Source: Spartobacteria bacterium (GTDB lineage: Bacteria > Verrucomicrobiota > Verrucomicrobiia > Chthoniobacterales > Chthoniobacteraceae). From it: a stretch of DNA of 16,357 nt. The notes beneath the pieces were generated by a model. The model was not told the origin of the DNA, searched no databases, and saw nothing but the letters and a program-made list of their open reading frames with translations. Shown here piece after piece: positions 1 through 6,657 of this stretch. The DNA is taken from contig JANXZI010000256.1 of assembly GCA_025355595.1 (NCBI GenBank), forward strand, positions 1 to 16,357. Direction: 5' to 3'. A program made the translations under genes and the position numbers. Numbering within the stretch: position 1 is the stretch's first letter; each line of letters begins with the position of its first letter.

Positions 1-1
1 C

Positions 2-1021
2 GTGAAGGGCGCGTACAATCAGTTTGCGGACAAGGTGGAGCATGGCGTGCCGGCGAAGCTCGCGCCGCTGCCCGCCGACGCGCCGAAGAACCGGCTGGCG
101 CTCGCACGCTGGATCGTCGCGCCGGAGAATCCGCTCACCGCGCGCGTGACGGTGAACCGGCTGTGGCAGCAATTTTTCGGGACGGGGATCGTGAAGACGG
201 CGGACAATTTTGGCCTGCAAAGCGATGTGCCGTCGCACCCGGAGCTGCTCGACTGGCTCGCGGTGGAGTTCCGCGAGAGCGGCTGGGATGTGAAGAAGAT
301 CGTGAAGCTTTTCGTGACGAGCGCGACGTACCGGCAGTCGTCGCGCGTCGCACCGGGCATGGCCGAGCGCGACCCGGAAAACCGCCTGCTCGCGCGCGGC
401 CCGCGGCACAGATTGCCGAGCTGGATGCTGCGCGATCAGGCGCTCGCGGCGTCGGGCTTGCTCGTGGAAAAGGTCGGTGGGCCGCCGGTGAAGACGTATC
501 AGCCGCCGGGCGTGTGGGAGGATGCGACGTTTGGAAAAATCACCTTTGCGCAGGATCACGGCGAGGCGCTGTATCGCCGCAGCCTCTACATTTTCTGGCG
601 CAGGATCGTCGCGCCCACGGTGTTCTTCGACGTGGCGAACCGGCAGAACTGTACGGTGAAGGTCGGGCGCACGAACACGCCGCTGCACGCGCTGATCACG
701 ATGAATGACGTCACGTTCGTCGAGGCGGCTCGCGCGCTCGCGCAGCGCACGCTGCTCGCGCCGGGTGATGATCTCGCGCGCATCGCAGTGATGTTCCGCC
801 GCTGCACTGCGCGCTTTCCGAGCGAAAGTGAGAGCCGAGTGCTGCTCGATCGGCTGCGGACTCTGCGCGAGACTTACCATCAGGATGAGGACGCGGCGCG
901 CAAACTTCTCGCCGTCGGCGAGAGCAAGCCGGAGGTGTCGCTTCCCGCGGACGAACTCGCGGCTTGGACCGGCATCGCGACGCTCGCGCTGAATCTTGAC
1001 GAGACGCTGAGCAACGAATGA
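2..1021 (+). CDS. PSD1/DUF1553 domain protein, C-terminal part (5' truncated)
   Basis: The reading frame is open from the left edge, so the N-terminus lies outside the window; the GTG at position 2 need not be the start. The visible 339 residues match the C-terminal PSD1 (DUF1553) region. The recognisable blocks are NRLALARWIVAPENPLTARV (about residues 30-49), NRLWQQFFGTGIV, the SHPELLDWLAVEF stretch, the SATYRQSS segment and the RRSLYIFWRR segment. It ends with the usual LNLDETLSNE-like tail, so the 3' end is complete. Full-length family members are large, probably exported proteins of unknown biochemical role, abundant in Planctomycetes and Verrucomicrobia, often with DUF1549 and cytochrome-type domains upstream. 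They are commonly followed by a DUF1501 gene; here the next gene is an L,D-transpeptidase instead. The family call is strong and the function unknown. Confidence 0.9.
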   Translation: MKGAYNQFADKVEHGVPAKLAPLPADAPKNRLALARWIVAPENPLTARVTVNRLWQQFFGTGIVKTADNFGLQSDVPSHPELLDWLAVEFRESGWDVKKIVKLFVTSATYRQSSRVAPGMAERDPENRLLARGPRHRLPSWMLRDQALAASGLLVEKVGGPPVKTYQPPGVWEDATFGKITFAQDHGEALYRRSLYIFWRRIVAPTVFFDVANRQNCTVKVGRTNTPLHALITMNDVTFVEAARALAQRTLLAPGDDLARIAVMFRRCTARFPSESESRVLLDRLRTLRETYHQDEDAARKLLAVGESKPEVSLPADELAAWTGIATLALNLDETLSNE

Positions 1022-1061
1022 TGCCGCTCCGGAAAATTGTGGTGTCGCCAGCATGAGCGAA

Positions 1062-1260
1062 GTGCCTCGGGTAGCGTGGGCGTCCCGCCCGCCGTCCGAC
1101 CCGTCTCACATCGGACATGGGATGTCTGATGGCGTGAAACTGAGAGAGGCGCCTGTCTTTGCCCGGTGTGCCTGGCAGGACGCCCGGCACGGCAGGCGGG
1201 ACGCCCACGCTACCTGCGGCACGCCGGTCTGCTTCACGGCACATCGGACATGTGATGTCC
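1062..1260. repeat. Composite intergenic repeat: long inverted repeat plus two copies of a 20-base palindromic motif
   Basis: Between the DUF1553 gene and the L,D-transpeptidase gene, bases 1062-1089 and 1195-1222 are inverted repeats: 19 bases pair perfectly (1071-1089 with 1195-1213) and the 9-base extension pairs at 7 positions. Interleaved with them is a 20-base direct repeat at 1108-1127 and 1241-1260 (ACATCGGACATG.GATGTC.). Its core is itself palindromic, GGACAT-3 nt-ATGTCC at 1246-1260 and with one change at 1113-1127. The order is A, B, A', B', so this is not one nested hairpin. The second B copy ends 10 bases before the next start codon. I read it as a REP-like mobile intergenic repeat of a kind common in verrucomicrobial genomes. 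The short ORFs through it on both strands are repeat translations, not genes. Confidence 0.8.
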
Positions 1261-1270
1261 GCACTCTGCC

Positions 1271-2026
1271 ATGAGCGGTGGTGCGAAGCGTGCGCGGGTT
1301 CGCAAAATTCTCGCGTGGATCGCAGCGGCCGCGACTCTCGTCGTCGCCGCATTTTTCCTGATGAAACAAACTCCGCCTCCGATCCCCGCGCCGCCCGAGC
1401 AGTCGAACGCGGAGCCTGATCGCGTCGCTGCCGCGCGCGTGCGATGCGACGCGAAGCTGCGCGGCGATTTTGAAAAGGCAGACGTTCGCTGGCCGGCGGA
1501 CGAGATTTTCCTGCGCGTGATGAAGCGCGAGCGGCAGATCGAGCTATGGGCGCGGAATGGGGCGGGGGAATCGTTCCGGCTCGTGAAAACATTGCCGATC
1601 CTCGCGGCGTCCGGCGGGCCGGGGCCGAAGCGACGCGAGGGCGACTTGCAGGTGCCGGAGGGCTTTTATGAGGTGGATCGGTTCAATCCGCTCAGCAATT
1701 TTCACCTCTCACTCGGGCTGAATTATCCGAATGCGAGCGACCTCGTTCTCGGGGACCCGGTTTCGCCGGGGTTCGACATTTTCATCCACGGCGGGGACGT
1801 GAGCATCGGCTGTGTCGCGGTCGGTGACGGTGCTGTGGAGGAGATTTACGTCGCGGCGATTGATAGCCGCGTGCGCCCGATCCGCGTGCAGCTTTTCCCT
1901 GCGAGGATGGACGCGCCGGACTGGCCCGCATGGCGCGACGCACAGCTCGCGCTACATCCGGAATTTCGCCTGTTGTGGGATGAACTCGCCATGGCGTGGG
2001 AGCCCTTCAGGCGCGACCGGCGGTGA
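1271..2026 (+). CDS. YafK-like L,D-transpeptidase (YkuD domain), membrane-anchored
   Basis: This 251-residue protein has an uncleaved-looking N-terminal membrane anchor at about residues 12-31 (ILAWIAAAATLVVAAFFLM) after a basic Arg/Lys-rich start. A Pro-rich stretch (35-42) and the catalytic domain follow. The YkuD signature is complete, with His173, Ser178 and the nucleophilic Cys181 in HGGDVSIGC. The preceding FKLVKTLPI-like and EGFYEV segments place it in the YafK/ErfK-type subgroup. Such enzymes work in the periplasm on meso-diaminopimelate-containing peptidoglycan, making or cutting 3-3 crosslinks or links to protein; the exact reaction here is not predictable. The ATG at 1271 is chosen because the basic-plus-hydrophobic anchor follows directly; I see no clear Shine-Dalgarno sequence. 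It sits 76 bases before another exported protein on the same strand. Confidence 0.9.
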   Translation: MSGGAKRARVRKILAWIAAAATLVVAAFFLMKQTPPPIPAPPEQSNAEPDRVAAARVRCDAKLRGDFEKADVRWPADEIFLRVMKRERQIELWARNGAGESFRLVKTLPILAASGGPGPKRREGDLQVPEGFYEVDRFNPLSNFHLSLGLNYPNASDLVLGDPVSPGFDIFIHGGDVSIGCVAVGDGAVEEIYVAAIDSRVRPIRVQLFPARMDAPDWPAWRDAQLALHPEFRLLWDELAMAWEPFRRDRR

Positions 2027-2049
2027 TTTTCCGGAGCTTAAGAAGGCAT

Positions 2050-2078
2050 TTGCTAGGGGCGGAAAAATCCGTTAGCAT
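2050..2078 (+). promoter_or_regulatory. Possible sigma-70-type promoter for the coiled-coil/TPR gene
   Basis: TTGCTA (2050-2055) and TAGCAT (2073-2078) are 17 bases apart; each matches four of six positions of the -35/-10 consensus. Transcription would then start near 2085, leaving a short leader before the ATG at 2103. The same bases also form an imperfect hairpin (TGCTA 2051-2055 with TAGCA 2073-2077, inner CGGA/TCCG around AAAA), so another role is possible. The match is weak and unproven. Confidence 0.3.
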
Positions 2079-2102
2079 TTGTCTCCGTTTTATCCCAATC
2101 CT

Positions 2103-4661
2103 ATGCGCCGAACGCTCGTCATCCTTTGTTTCATTCTCGGAATTTCATTCGCGCCGATGCCTGTGCGCGCACAGGGCACTGATGCCGCACAGCAGCAATT
2201 CGTGGAGGCGTTCCTCGGCGTGAGGAAGGGGGAGGAGCAGGAAAAGTCGGGTGACGTGAAGATGGCGCTGGCGACCTACAAGACGGCGCTCGGGACGCTC
2301 ATGCGGATCAAGCAGGAGAATCCGAAGTGGCAGACGGATCTGCTGGATTTCCGCATCAAGCGCACGGCTGAGGCGATCGATCGTCTGGACGGGCAGTCGG
2401 GCAGTGCGATGATGACGACAAAGCCGGGTGGAAATTCGGGCGATATTTTGCCGCCGCTGATAGACCCGCTCAACGATCCATCCATTCCCCCGATCCCCGG
2501 ATCGCCGCGCAAACCCGTAAAGGTCGCGCCGGCTGGGGATGACTCGAATCCGATCGCGGCAGTGCAGCAGCAGATTCAGGAATACAAGAGGCAGCTCGCC
2601 GAAGCGAAAAAGCAGCTTCAAGACGAGCAGGAGCGCAACGCCAAGCTGACGACGGACCTCGGCGAGGCGTTTGGTTCCCAGAAGAAGGCCGAGGCCGCGC
2701 AGAAAAAGGCGCAGCAGCTCGCAGAGGTGCTCCAAGCCAGCATGCACGAGCTGAAGACGGTGGGCGAGGAGAGCGGTGCGCGCGCAAAGGAACTCGAGGC
2801 AAAACTTGTGGCGGCAAACCGCAACTCGGTGGAGACGAAGGCGGACCTTGAGGCTGCGGAGGAGCGCGTGAGCCAGTTGCTCGCCCGTTCACGCAAGATG
2901 ACCGATGTAGCGGGGCAGGCCGCGACATTGCCGAAGCAGGTGGACAGCCTGAAGGCAAAGCTCGATGCGGAGCAAAAAGCGACCGTGCAGCAGGCGGAGC
3001 AGGCGAAGAAGCGCGAGGCGGATCTGAAGACACAGATTGCGGCGCTGGCCAAGGACAAGGCGGAGTCCGCCGGGGCCGTCGCCGAGATGAAGTCGCTCCA
3101 GGCAAAGCTCGACGCCGAGGTGAAGACGACCGCCAGCGATGCGATGAAGGCGAAGAAGCGTGAGGAGGATCTGAAGGGCCAGATCGCCACGCTCACGAAG
3201 GAGAAGAGCGATCAGCACGAGGAACTTGTGCGCCTGCGCGAGCTGAGCAAGGGCACCGACAAGCTGGCGGCGGACAATGCGGGCCTGCTGAAGAAGCTCG
3301 GCGATGCGGAAAAGCAGATTCTCGCCTTCAAGTCCACCGGTGGTTCGCGCGATGCTGAGCTGACTGCGCTGACGAAGCAGGTCACGGACGCGCAAAAAGG
3401 GCTGCTCGCCTCGGATCAGAAGAACGCGACGATGCAGGTGGAGATTGCCGAACTGCAAAAGAAAGTGACCGAGTACGGGAAGCAGATTTCGGAATTCAAG
3501 GCTGACAAAAAGGCGAGTGCGGAGGAGCGGAAAAAGATGGAGGACGAAAACCGGCTGCTCCAGGGAATCGTGATGCGCGTGCTCCAAGAGGATGCGAACC
3601 GCAATCAGCGGAAGAAGATGATCCAGGAGGAAGTTGGCAAGCTGCACATCCAGTCCGGCGCGCTCCTGCAGCAGATCAACTATCTTTCGCAGCCCGTGGT
3701 GAAACTTTCCGCGCTGGAGCGCAAGCTGTTCAAGAAGCCCGTCATCGAGGTGCAGGACATCAATACGCTCGTCGCGGTGAAGACCGACAGTGCGCCTCCC
3801 CTTGGTGATGCCCCGGTTCCCGCGAAGACCCCGACGGAAACACCCGAGGCCGCGCCTTCCACGAAGCCGACGGAGCCCGGTGGTACGACTCCGCCGGAAA
3901 ATACCAAGCCGCCGGGTGAGACGACGAAGCCGGAAGTTCCGCCCACCGGCGTGAAGCCGAAGGCCGACGGCGATCTGCCCGTGAAAGATCCGGCCGACAC
4001 GAAACCGGCGGTGACGAAATCGGTGGAACCGAAGTCAACCGACACGAAGACGCCGGATGGCAGTTCCACGCCGCCCGTCCCAGGCAGCACGGGAGCGAAG
4101 CTGCCCGCGGAGGCGCGGCCGCTGGCGGATCAGGCGAAGAAGGCGTTCGACAGCGAGAAATTTTCCGAGGCGGAGCGTCTCTACGACAAGACGCTCCAGA
4201 TCGCGCCGAACAACGTCTTTCTCCTCTCGAACCAAGGCGTGACGCAGTACCGTCAGGGCAAGTATAAGCAGGCGGAGGCAACCTTCACGAAGGCGCTGGC
4301 CCTCGCACCGGAGGACGCCTTCTGCTGGTCCACGAAGGGCATCATCCTTTATCAGGAGGAGAAGTACGATGAAGCCGTCAATGCGCTCACGAAGTCGCTC
4401 GCCATCAACCAGCGGAATCCCACCGCGCACAATTACCTCGGCATCACCGCCGCGCACAAGGGCTGGCTGGAGGCTGCGCAAAAGGAACTCGAGAGTGCCG
4501 TGCAGCTCGATCCGAAGTACGGCGACGCTTGGTATAATCTCGCCATCGCACTCGCGAGCAAGACACCGCCGGACAAGGCTGAGGCGCAGAAGGCGTATGA
4601 GAAGGCTCTCGAACTCGGCGTGCCGAAGAGCGAGGAAATGGAGACGCTGCTGAAGAAGTAG
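2103..4661 (+). CDS. Secreted coiled-coil protein with C-terminal TPR repeats
   Basis: The 852-residue protein begins with a signal peptide (MRRTLVILCFILGISF..., probable cleavage after VRA at residue 23). A short helical region (about 27-90) follows, then a long Lys/Glu/Ala-rich coiled coil (about 150-540) and a Pro/Thr/Lys-rich low-complexity linker (about 560-660). The C-terminus is a block of TPR-type repeats from about 670 to 846, including NQGVTQYRQGKYKQAEATF, LYQEEKYDEAVNAL and WYNLAIALA segments. The open frame extends to a TTG at 2079, but ATG 2103 starts the signal peptide exactly and lies downstream of a possible promoter, so I use it. The architecture suggests a periplasmic or surface scaffold that spans distance with the coiled coil and binds partners through the TPRs. 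No catalytic motif is seen, so the specific role is unknown. It converges on the uracil-DNA glycosylase gene 38 bases away. Confidence 0.85.
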   Translation: MRRTLVILCFILGISFAPMPVRAQGTDAAQQQFVEAFLGVRKGEEQEKSGDVKMALATYKTALGTLMRIKQENPKWQTDLLDFRIKRTAEAIDRLDGQSGSAMMTTKPGGNSGDILPPLIDPLNDPSIPPIPGSPRKPVKVAPAGDDSNPIAAVQQQIQEYKRQLAEAKKQLQDEQERNAKLTTDLGEAFGSQKKAEAAQKKAQQLAEVLQASMHELKTVGEESGARAKELEAKLVAANRNSVETKADLEAAEERVSQLLARSRKMTDVAGQAATLPKQVDSLKAKLDAEQKATVQQAEQAKKREADLKTQIAALAKDKAESAGAVAEMKSLQAKLDAEVKTTASDAMKAKKREEDLKGQIATLTKEKSDQHEELVRLRELSKGTDKLAADNAGLLKKLGDAEKQILAFKSTGGSRDAELTALTKQVTDAQKGLLASDQKNATMQVEIAELQKKVTEYGKQISEFKADKKASAEERKKMEDENRLLQGIVMRVLQEDANRNQRKKMIQEEVGKLHIQSGALLQQINYLSQPVVKLSALERKLFKKPVIEVQDINTLVAVKTDSAPPLGDAPVPAKTPTETPEAAPSTKPTEPGGTTPPENTKPPGETTKPEVPPTGVKPKADGDLPVKDPADTKPAVTKSVEPKSTDTKTPDGSSTPPVPGSTGAKLPAEARPLADQAKKAFDSEKFSEAERLYDKTLQIAPNNVFLLSNQGVTQYRQGKYKQAEATFTKALALAPEDAFCWSTKGIILYQEEKYDEAVNALTKSLAINQRNPTAHNYLGITAAHKGWLEAAQKELESAVQLDPKYGDAWYNLAIALASKTPPDKAEAQKAYEKALELGVPKSEEMETLLKK
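2949..3209 (+). repeat. Internal 147-base tandem repeat within the coiled coil
   Basis: The segment starting LKAKLDAEQKATVQQ at 2949 recurs as LQAKLDAEVKTTASD at 3096, an offset of 147 bases or 49 residues. The similarity runs for about 38 residues, including AKKREADLKTQIAAL versus AKKREEDLKGQIATL. This is an in-frame duplication inside the rod region, consistent with length growth of a coiled coil by tandem duplication. Confidence 0.8.
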
Positions 4662-4699
4662 CCGTGCTCGGCTGAGCGCGCTCGGGTTTCCACGCGGGC

Positions 4700-5611
4700 C
4701 TACTTTGTCAGAAAATATCCGCGCTGCTTGGCGGTGATCTCGTCGCCGAGGCGTTCGAGCACGGCCATCAGATCCTCCCAGACCTTCCGCTTTTCCGTGT
4801 GCGACTGGTTATGCAGGAGGTAGGCGGGATGGTAGGTCGGCATCATTGGAATGCCGTGGAATTCCTTCCACGTCCCGCGCATTTTTGTGATGCCCGCATT
4901 CTTGATGCCGAGCAGTCCCTCGACCGCCGTCGCACCGAGCGCGACAATCACCTTCGGCTGGATGATTTCGATTTGGCGCAGGAGATACGGCTTGCAGACG
5001 TTCATCTCCGCAGGCTCCGGCTTGCGGTTGCCGGATTCGCCGGGCGGCATGTGCGGGCGACACTTGAGAATGTTCGCGATGTACACGTCCGCGCGACGGA
5101 GGTTCATCGCGGTGATCATCTTTGTCAGCATCTGTCCCGCGCGTCCGACGAACGGCTCGCCGACGAGATCTTCATCCGCGCCAGGCGCTTCGCCGACGAA
5201 CATCACCTCGGCATCGGGATTGCCGACGCCGAAGACGACCTGCGTGCGGGATTGCACGAGCTGCGGGCATTTTGTGCAGGCGAGGACGGGGCCGCGCAGT
5301 GCGTCGAGTTGCGCGGCTTTTGCGGACGCAAAAGCAGTGGAGTTCGACGGAACGGACTGCGTGGATTTTCCTTCCGAAGCCGGTGGCAATTCGATCCTCG
5401 GCGCGGGTGTGCTTGCCCGGCGGGTTTCAGGTTGTGCGCCGAGCGCAGTGGCCGGCGACGCGGTGCGAGCCGGTGTCCGCGGTGCCGTTCCTGCCGCGGA
5501 TGCGGTCACGCGCAGCCCCTCGCAGGTGTCGAGCGATGCCCGCAGGCGCACGCCGTTTGCCTGCATCCGATGCAGCGCGCTGAAAACAATGTCTGTCGGC
5601 TCGTCGCTCAT
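4700..5611 (-). CDS. Family 4 uracil-DNA glycosylase, Fe-S type
   Basis: The catalytic domain (about residues 105-295) carries the family 4 motif GEAPGADED (140-148) and the C-terminal HPAYLLHN motif (261-268). The four cysteines expected to hold a [4Fe-4S] cluster are Cys112 and Cys115 (CTKC), Cys184 (LKCRP) and Cys206 (NVCKPYL). These enzymes remove uracil from DNA in base excision repair in the cytoplasm. The first 100 residues are extra: a short helical start, then an Ala/Pro/Thr-rich linker, a layout also seen in long bacterial members of the family. The spacing between the third and fourth cysteines is somewhat long (21 residues), from an HMPPGESGNR insertion. The start ATG at 5611 gives MSDEPTDIVF. 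The gene lies downstream of the pseudouridine synthase on the same strand across a 128-base repeat spacer, so co-transcription is possible but not shown. Confidence 0.93.
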   Translation of the reverse strand: MSDEPTDIVFSALHRMQANGVRLRASLDTCEGLRVTASAAGTAPRTPARTASPATALGAQPETRRASTPAPRIELPPASEGKSTQSVPSNSTAFASAKAAQLDALRGPVLACTKCPQLVQSRTQVVFGVGNPDAEVMFVGEAPGADEDLVGEPFVGRAGQMLTKMITAMNLRRADVYIANILKCRPHMPPGESGNRKPEPAEMNVCKPYLLRQIEIIQPKVIVALGATAVEGLLGIKNAGITKMRGTWKEFHGIPMMPTYHPAYLLHNQSHTEKRKVWEDLMAVLERLGDEITAKQRGYFLTK

Positions 5612-5618
5612 TCGGGCA

Positions 5619-5751
5619 GTTGAGAGTTGAAAGTTGAGAGTTGAGAGGTTCGGAAGCGCCTGCGCGTCCGGCTTCCGTCGGAAGAGTTGTGGATGGCTGA
5701 AAGCTGAAGGCCGTTCGTGGATCTCTCAACACTCAACACTCATCTCTCAAC
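5619..5751. repeat. TTGAGAG heptad repeats arranged as a large inverted repeat
   Basis: Bases 5619-5647 are a leading G followed by four heptads of the TTGAGAG type (one TTGAAAG). Bases 5723-5751 carry the complementary CTCTCAA-type heptads, so the two 29-base arms can pair at about 25 positions around a 75-base spacer. The spacer also has shorter runs such as CTGAAAGCTGAAG. The right arm overlaps the end of the pseudouridine synthase gene and supplies its stop codon (5740-5742). Units are too short and contiguous for CRISPR. I consider it an intergenic simple-repeat element, possibly forming a long hairpin in a transcript that reads from the synthase gene into the glycosylase gene. Confidence 0.8.
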
Positions 5752-6657
5752 TTTCCCCGGCACTCCGGCTTCGAGGAAATCAGGCGGGATCGGCGCCGTG
5801 AAGTCGATCGGATTTCCCGTGCGCGGATGTTCGAAGCCGAGCTTCCACGCATGCAGCATCTGCCGCGAAAATTTCCCGCGCTTGCCGTACACCTCATCGC
5901 CGAGCACCGGGTGGCCGAGGTGTTTCATGTGGACGCGGATCTGGTGTGTGCGGCCCGTGTGCAGCGTGCATTGCACGAGCGTGCCGCACGGGAGTTCCGC
6001 GAGCACGAGCCAGTCGGTCACCGCTTCGCGTCCGCCGCCGCGCAGGAGCACGCCCATCCTCTGCCGGTGCACGGGATGCCGTCCGAGCGGCACGTTGGTC
6101 GTGCCCTTCTTCTTTTTCAAAATGCCCGCGCAGATCGCGAGGTACGTCTTGCGCACTTCGCGCCCGGCAAACTGCTCGGTGAGTGACTGGTGCGCCGCGT
6201 CATTTTTCGCGGCAACGAGGCAGCCGCTCGTCTCCTTGTCCAGCCGGTGCACGATGCCGGGACGCTCGACGCCGCCGATGCCGCTGAGTTCCTTGCAATG
6301 GTGGAGCAGCGCATTCACGAGCGTGCCGCCCGCGTGGCCGGGTGCGGGATGTACGACGAGGCCCGCGGGCTTGTTGATCACGATGAGGTCTGCGTCCTCG
6401 TGCAAGACTTCGAGCGCGATGTCCTCCGGCAGATTCTCCGAGGCGATCACGGCAGGCACGGTGAGTGCGATTTTTTCGCCGCCGCGCAGTTTACACGAAC
6501 GCAGCTTTGCCTCGCCGTTCACGAGCACGCGGCCTTCCTCCATGAGTGCCTGGATGCGTGAGCGCGACAGCTCGCCGATGCGTGCAGCGAGAAAATGATC
6601 CAGCCGCGACCCGGCGTCGCCGGCCTCCGAGGAAAATTCAAAACAGCCTTCGCTCAC
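5740..6657 (-). CDS. RluD-family 23S rRNA pseudouridine synthase
   Basis: This 305-residue protein starts with an S4 RNA-binding domain (about 16-70: SRLDHFLAARIGELSRSRI and RVLVNGEAKLRS). The RluA/RluD-type synthase domain follows, with the catalytic motif HRLDKETSG at 137-145 (Asp140 catalytic). The downstream GRTHQIRVHMKHLGHPVLGD block is at about 235-254. Such enzymes isomerise uridines in large-subunit rRNA; RluD proper acts on helix 69, but the exact target cannot be told from sequence. The open frame extends 40 codons further upstream, through the glycosyltransferase gene. I choose GTG at 6657 because it begins MSEGCFEF just before the S4 domain and overlaps the upstream stop codon as GTGA, a typical translational-coupling arrangement. 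The last residues (VER) and the stop codon come from an intergenic repeat. Confidence 0.92.
   Translation of the reverse strand: MSEGCFEFSSEAGDAGSRLDHFLAARIGELSRSRIQALMEEGRVLVNGEAKLRSCKLRGGEKIALTVPAVIASENLPEDIALEVLHEDADLIVINKPAGLVVHPAPGHAGGTLVNALLHHCKELSGIGGVERPGIVHRLDKETSGCLVAAKNDAAHQSLTEQFAGREVRKTYLAICAGILKKKKGTTNVPLGRHPVHRQRMGVLLRGGGREAVTDWLVLAELPCGTLVQCTLHTGRTHQIRVHMKHLGHPVLGDEVYGKRGKFSRQMLHAWKLGFEHPRTGNPIDFTAPIPPDFLEAGVPGKVER

Noticed and set aside
1053..1369. Short ORFs on both strands through the DUF1553 to L,D-transpeptidase spacer
   Set aside because: They are translations of the repeat block (WASRP/GRRDAH-type peptides) and have no homology expected of real proteins.
2079..2102. 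TTG start for the coiled-coil/TPR protein
   Set aside because: The eight extra residues precede a complete signal peptide that begins at ATG 2103, and the TTG directly follows a possible -10 element.
4662..4699. Bidirectional terminator between the coiled-coil and uracil-DNA glycosylase genes
   Set aside because: Only a short GAGCGCGCTC palindrome is present, with no T- or A-tracts on either side.
5619..5751. Possible CRISPR array
   Set aside because: Units are only about seven bases, contiguous and without unique spacers, and no cas genes are present.
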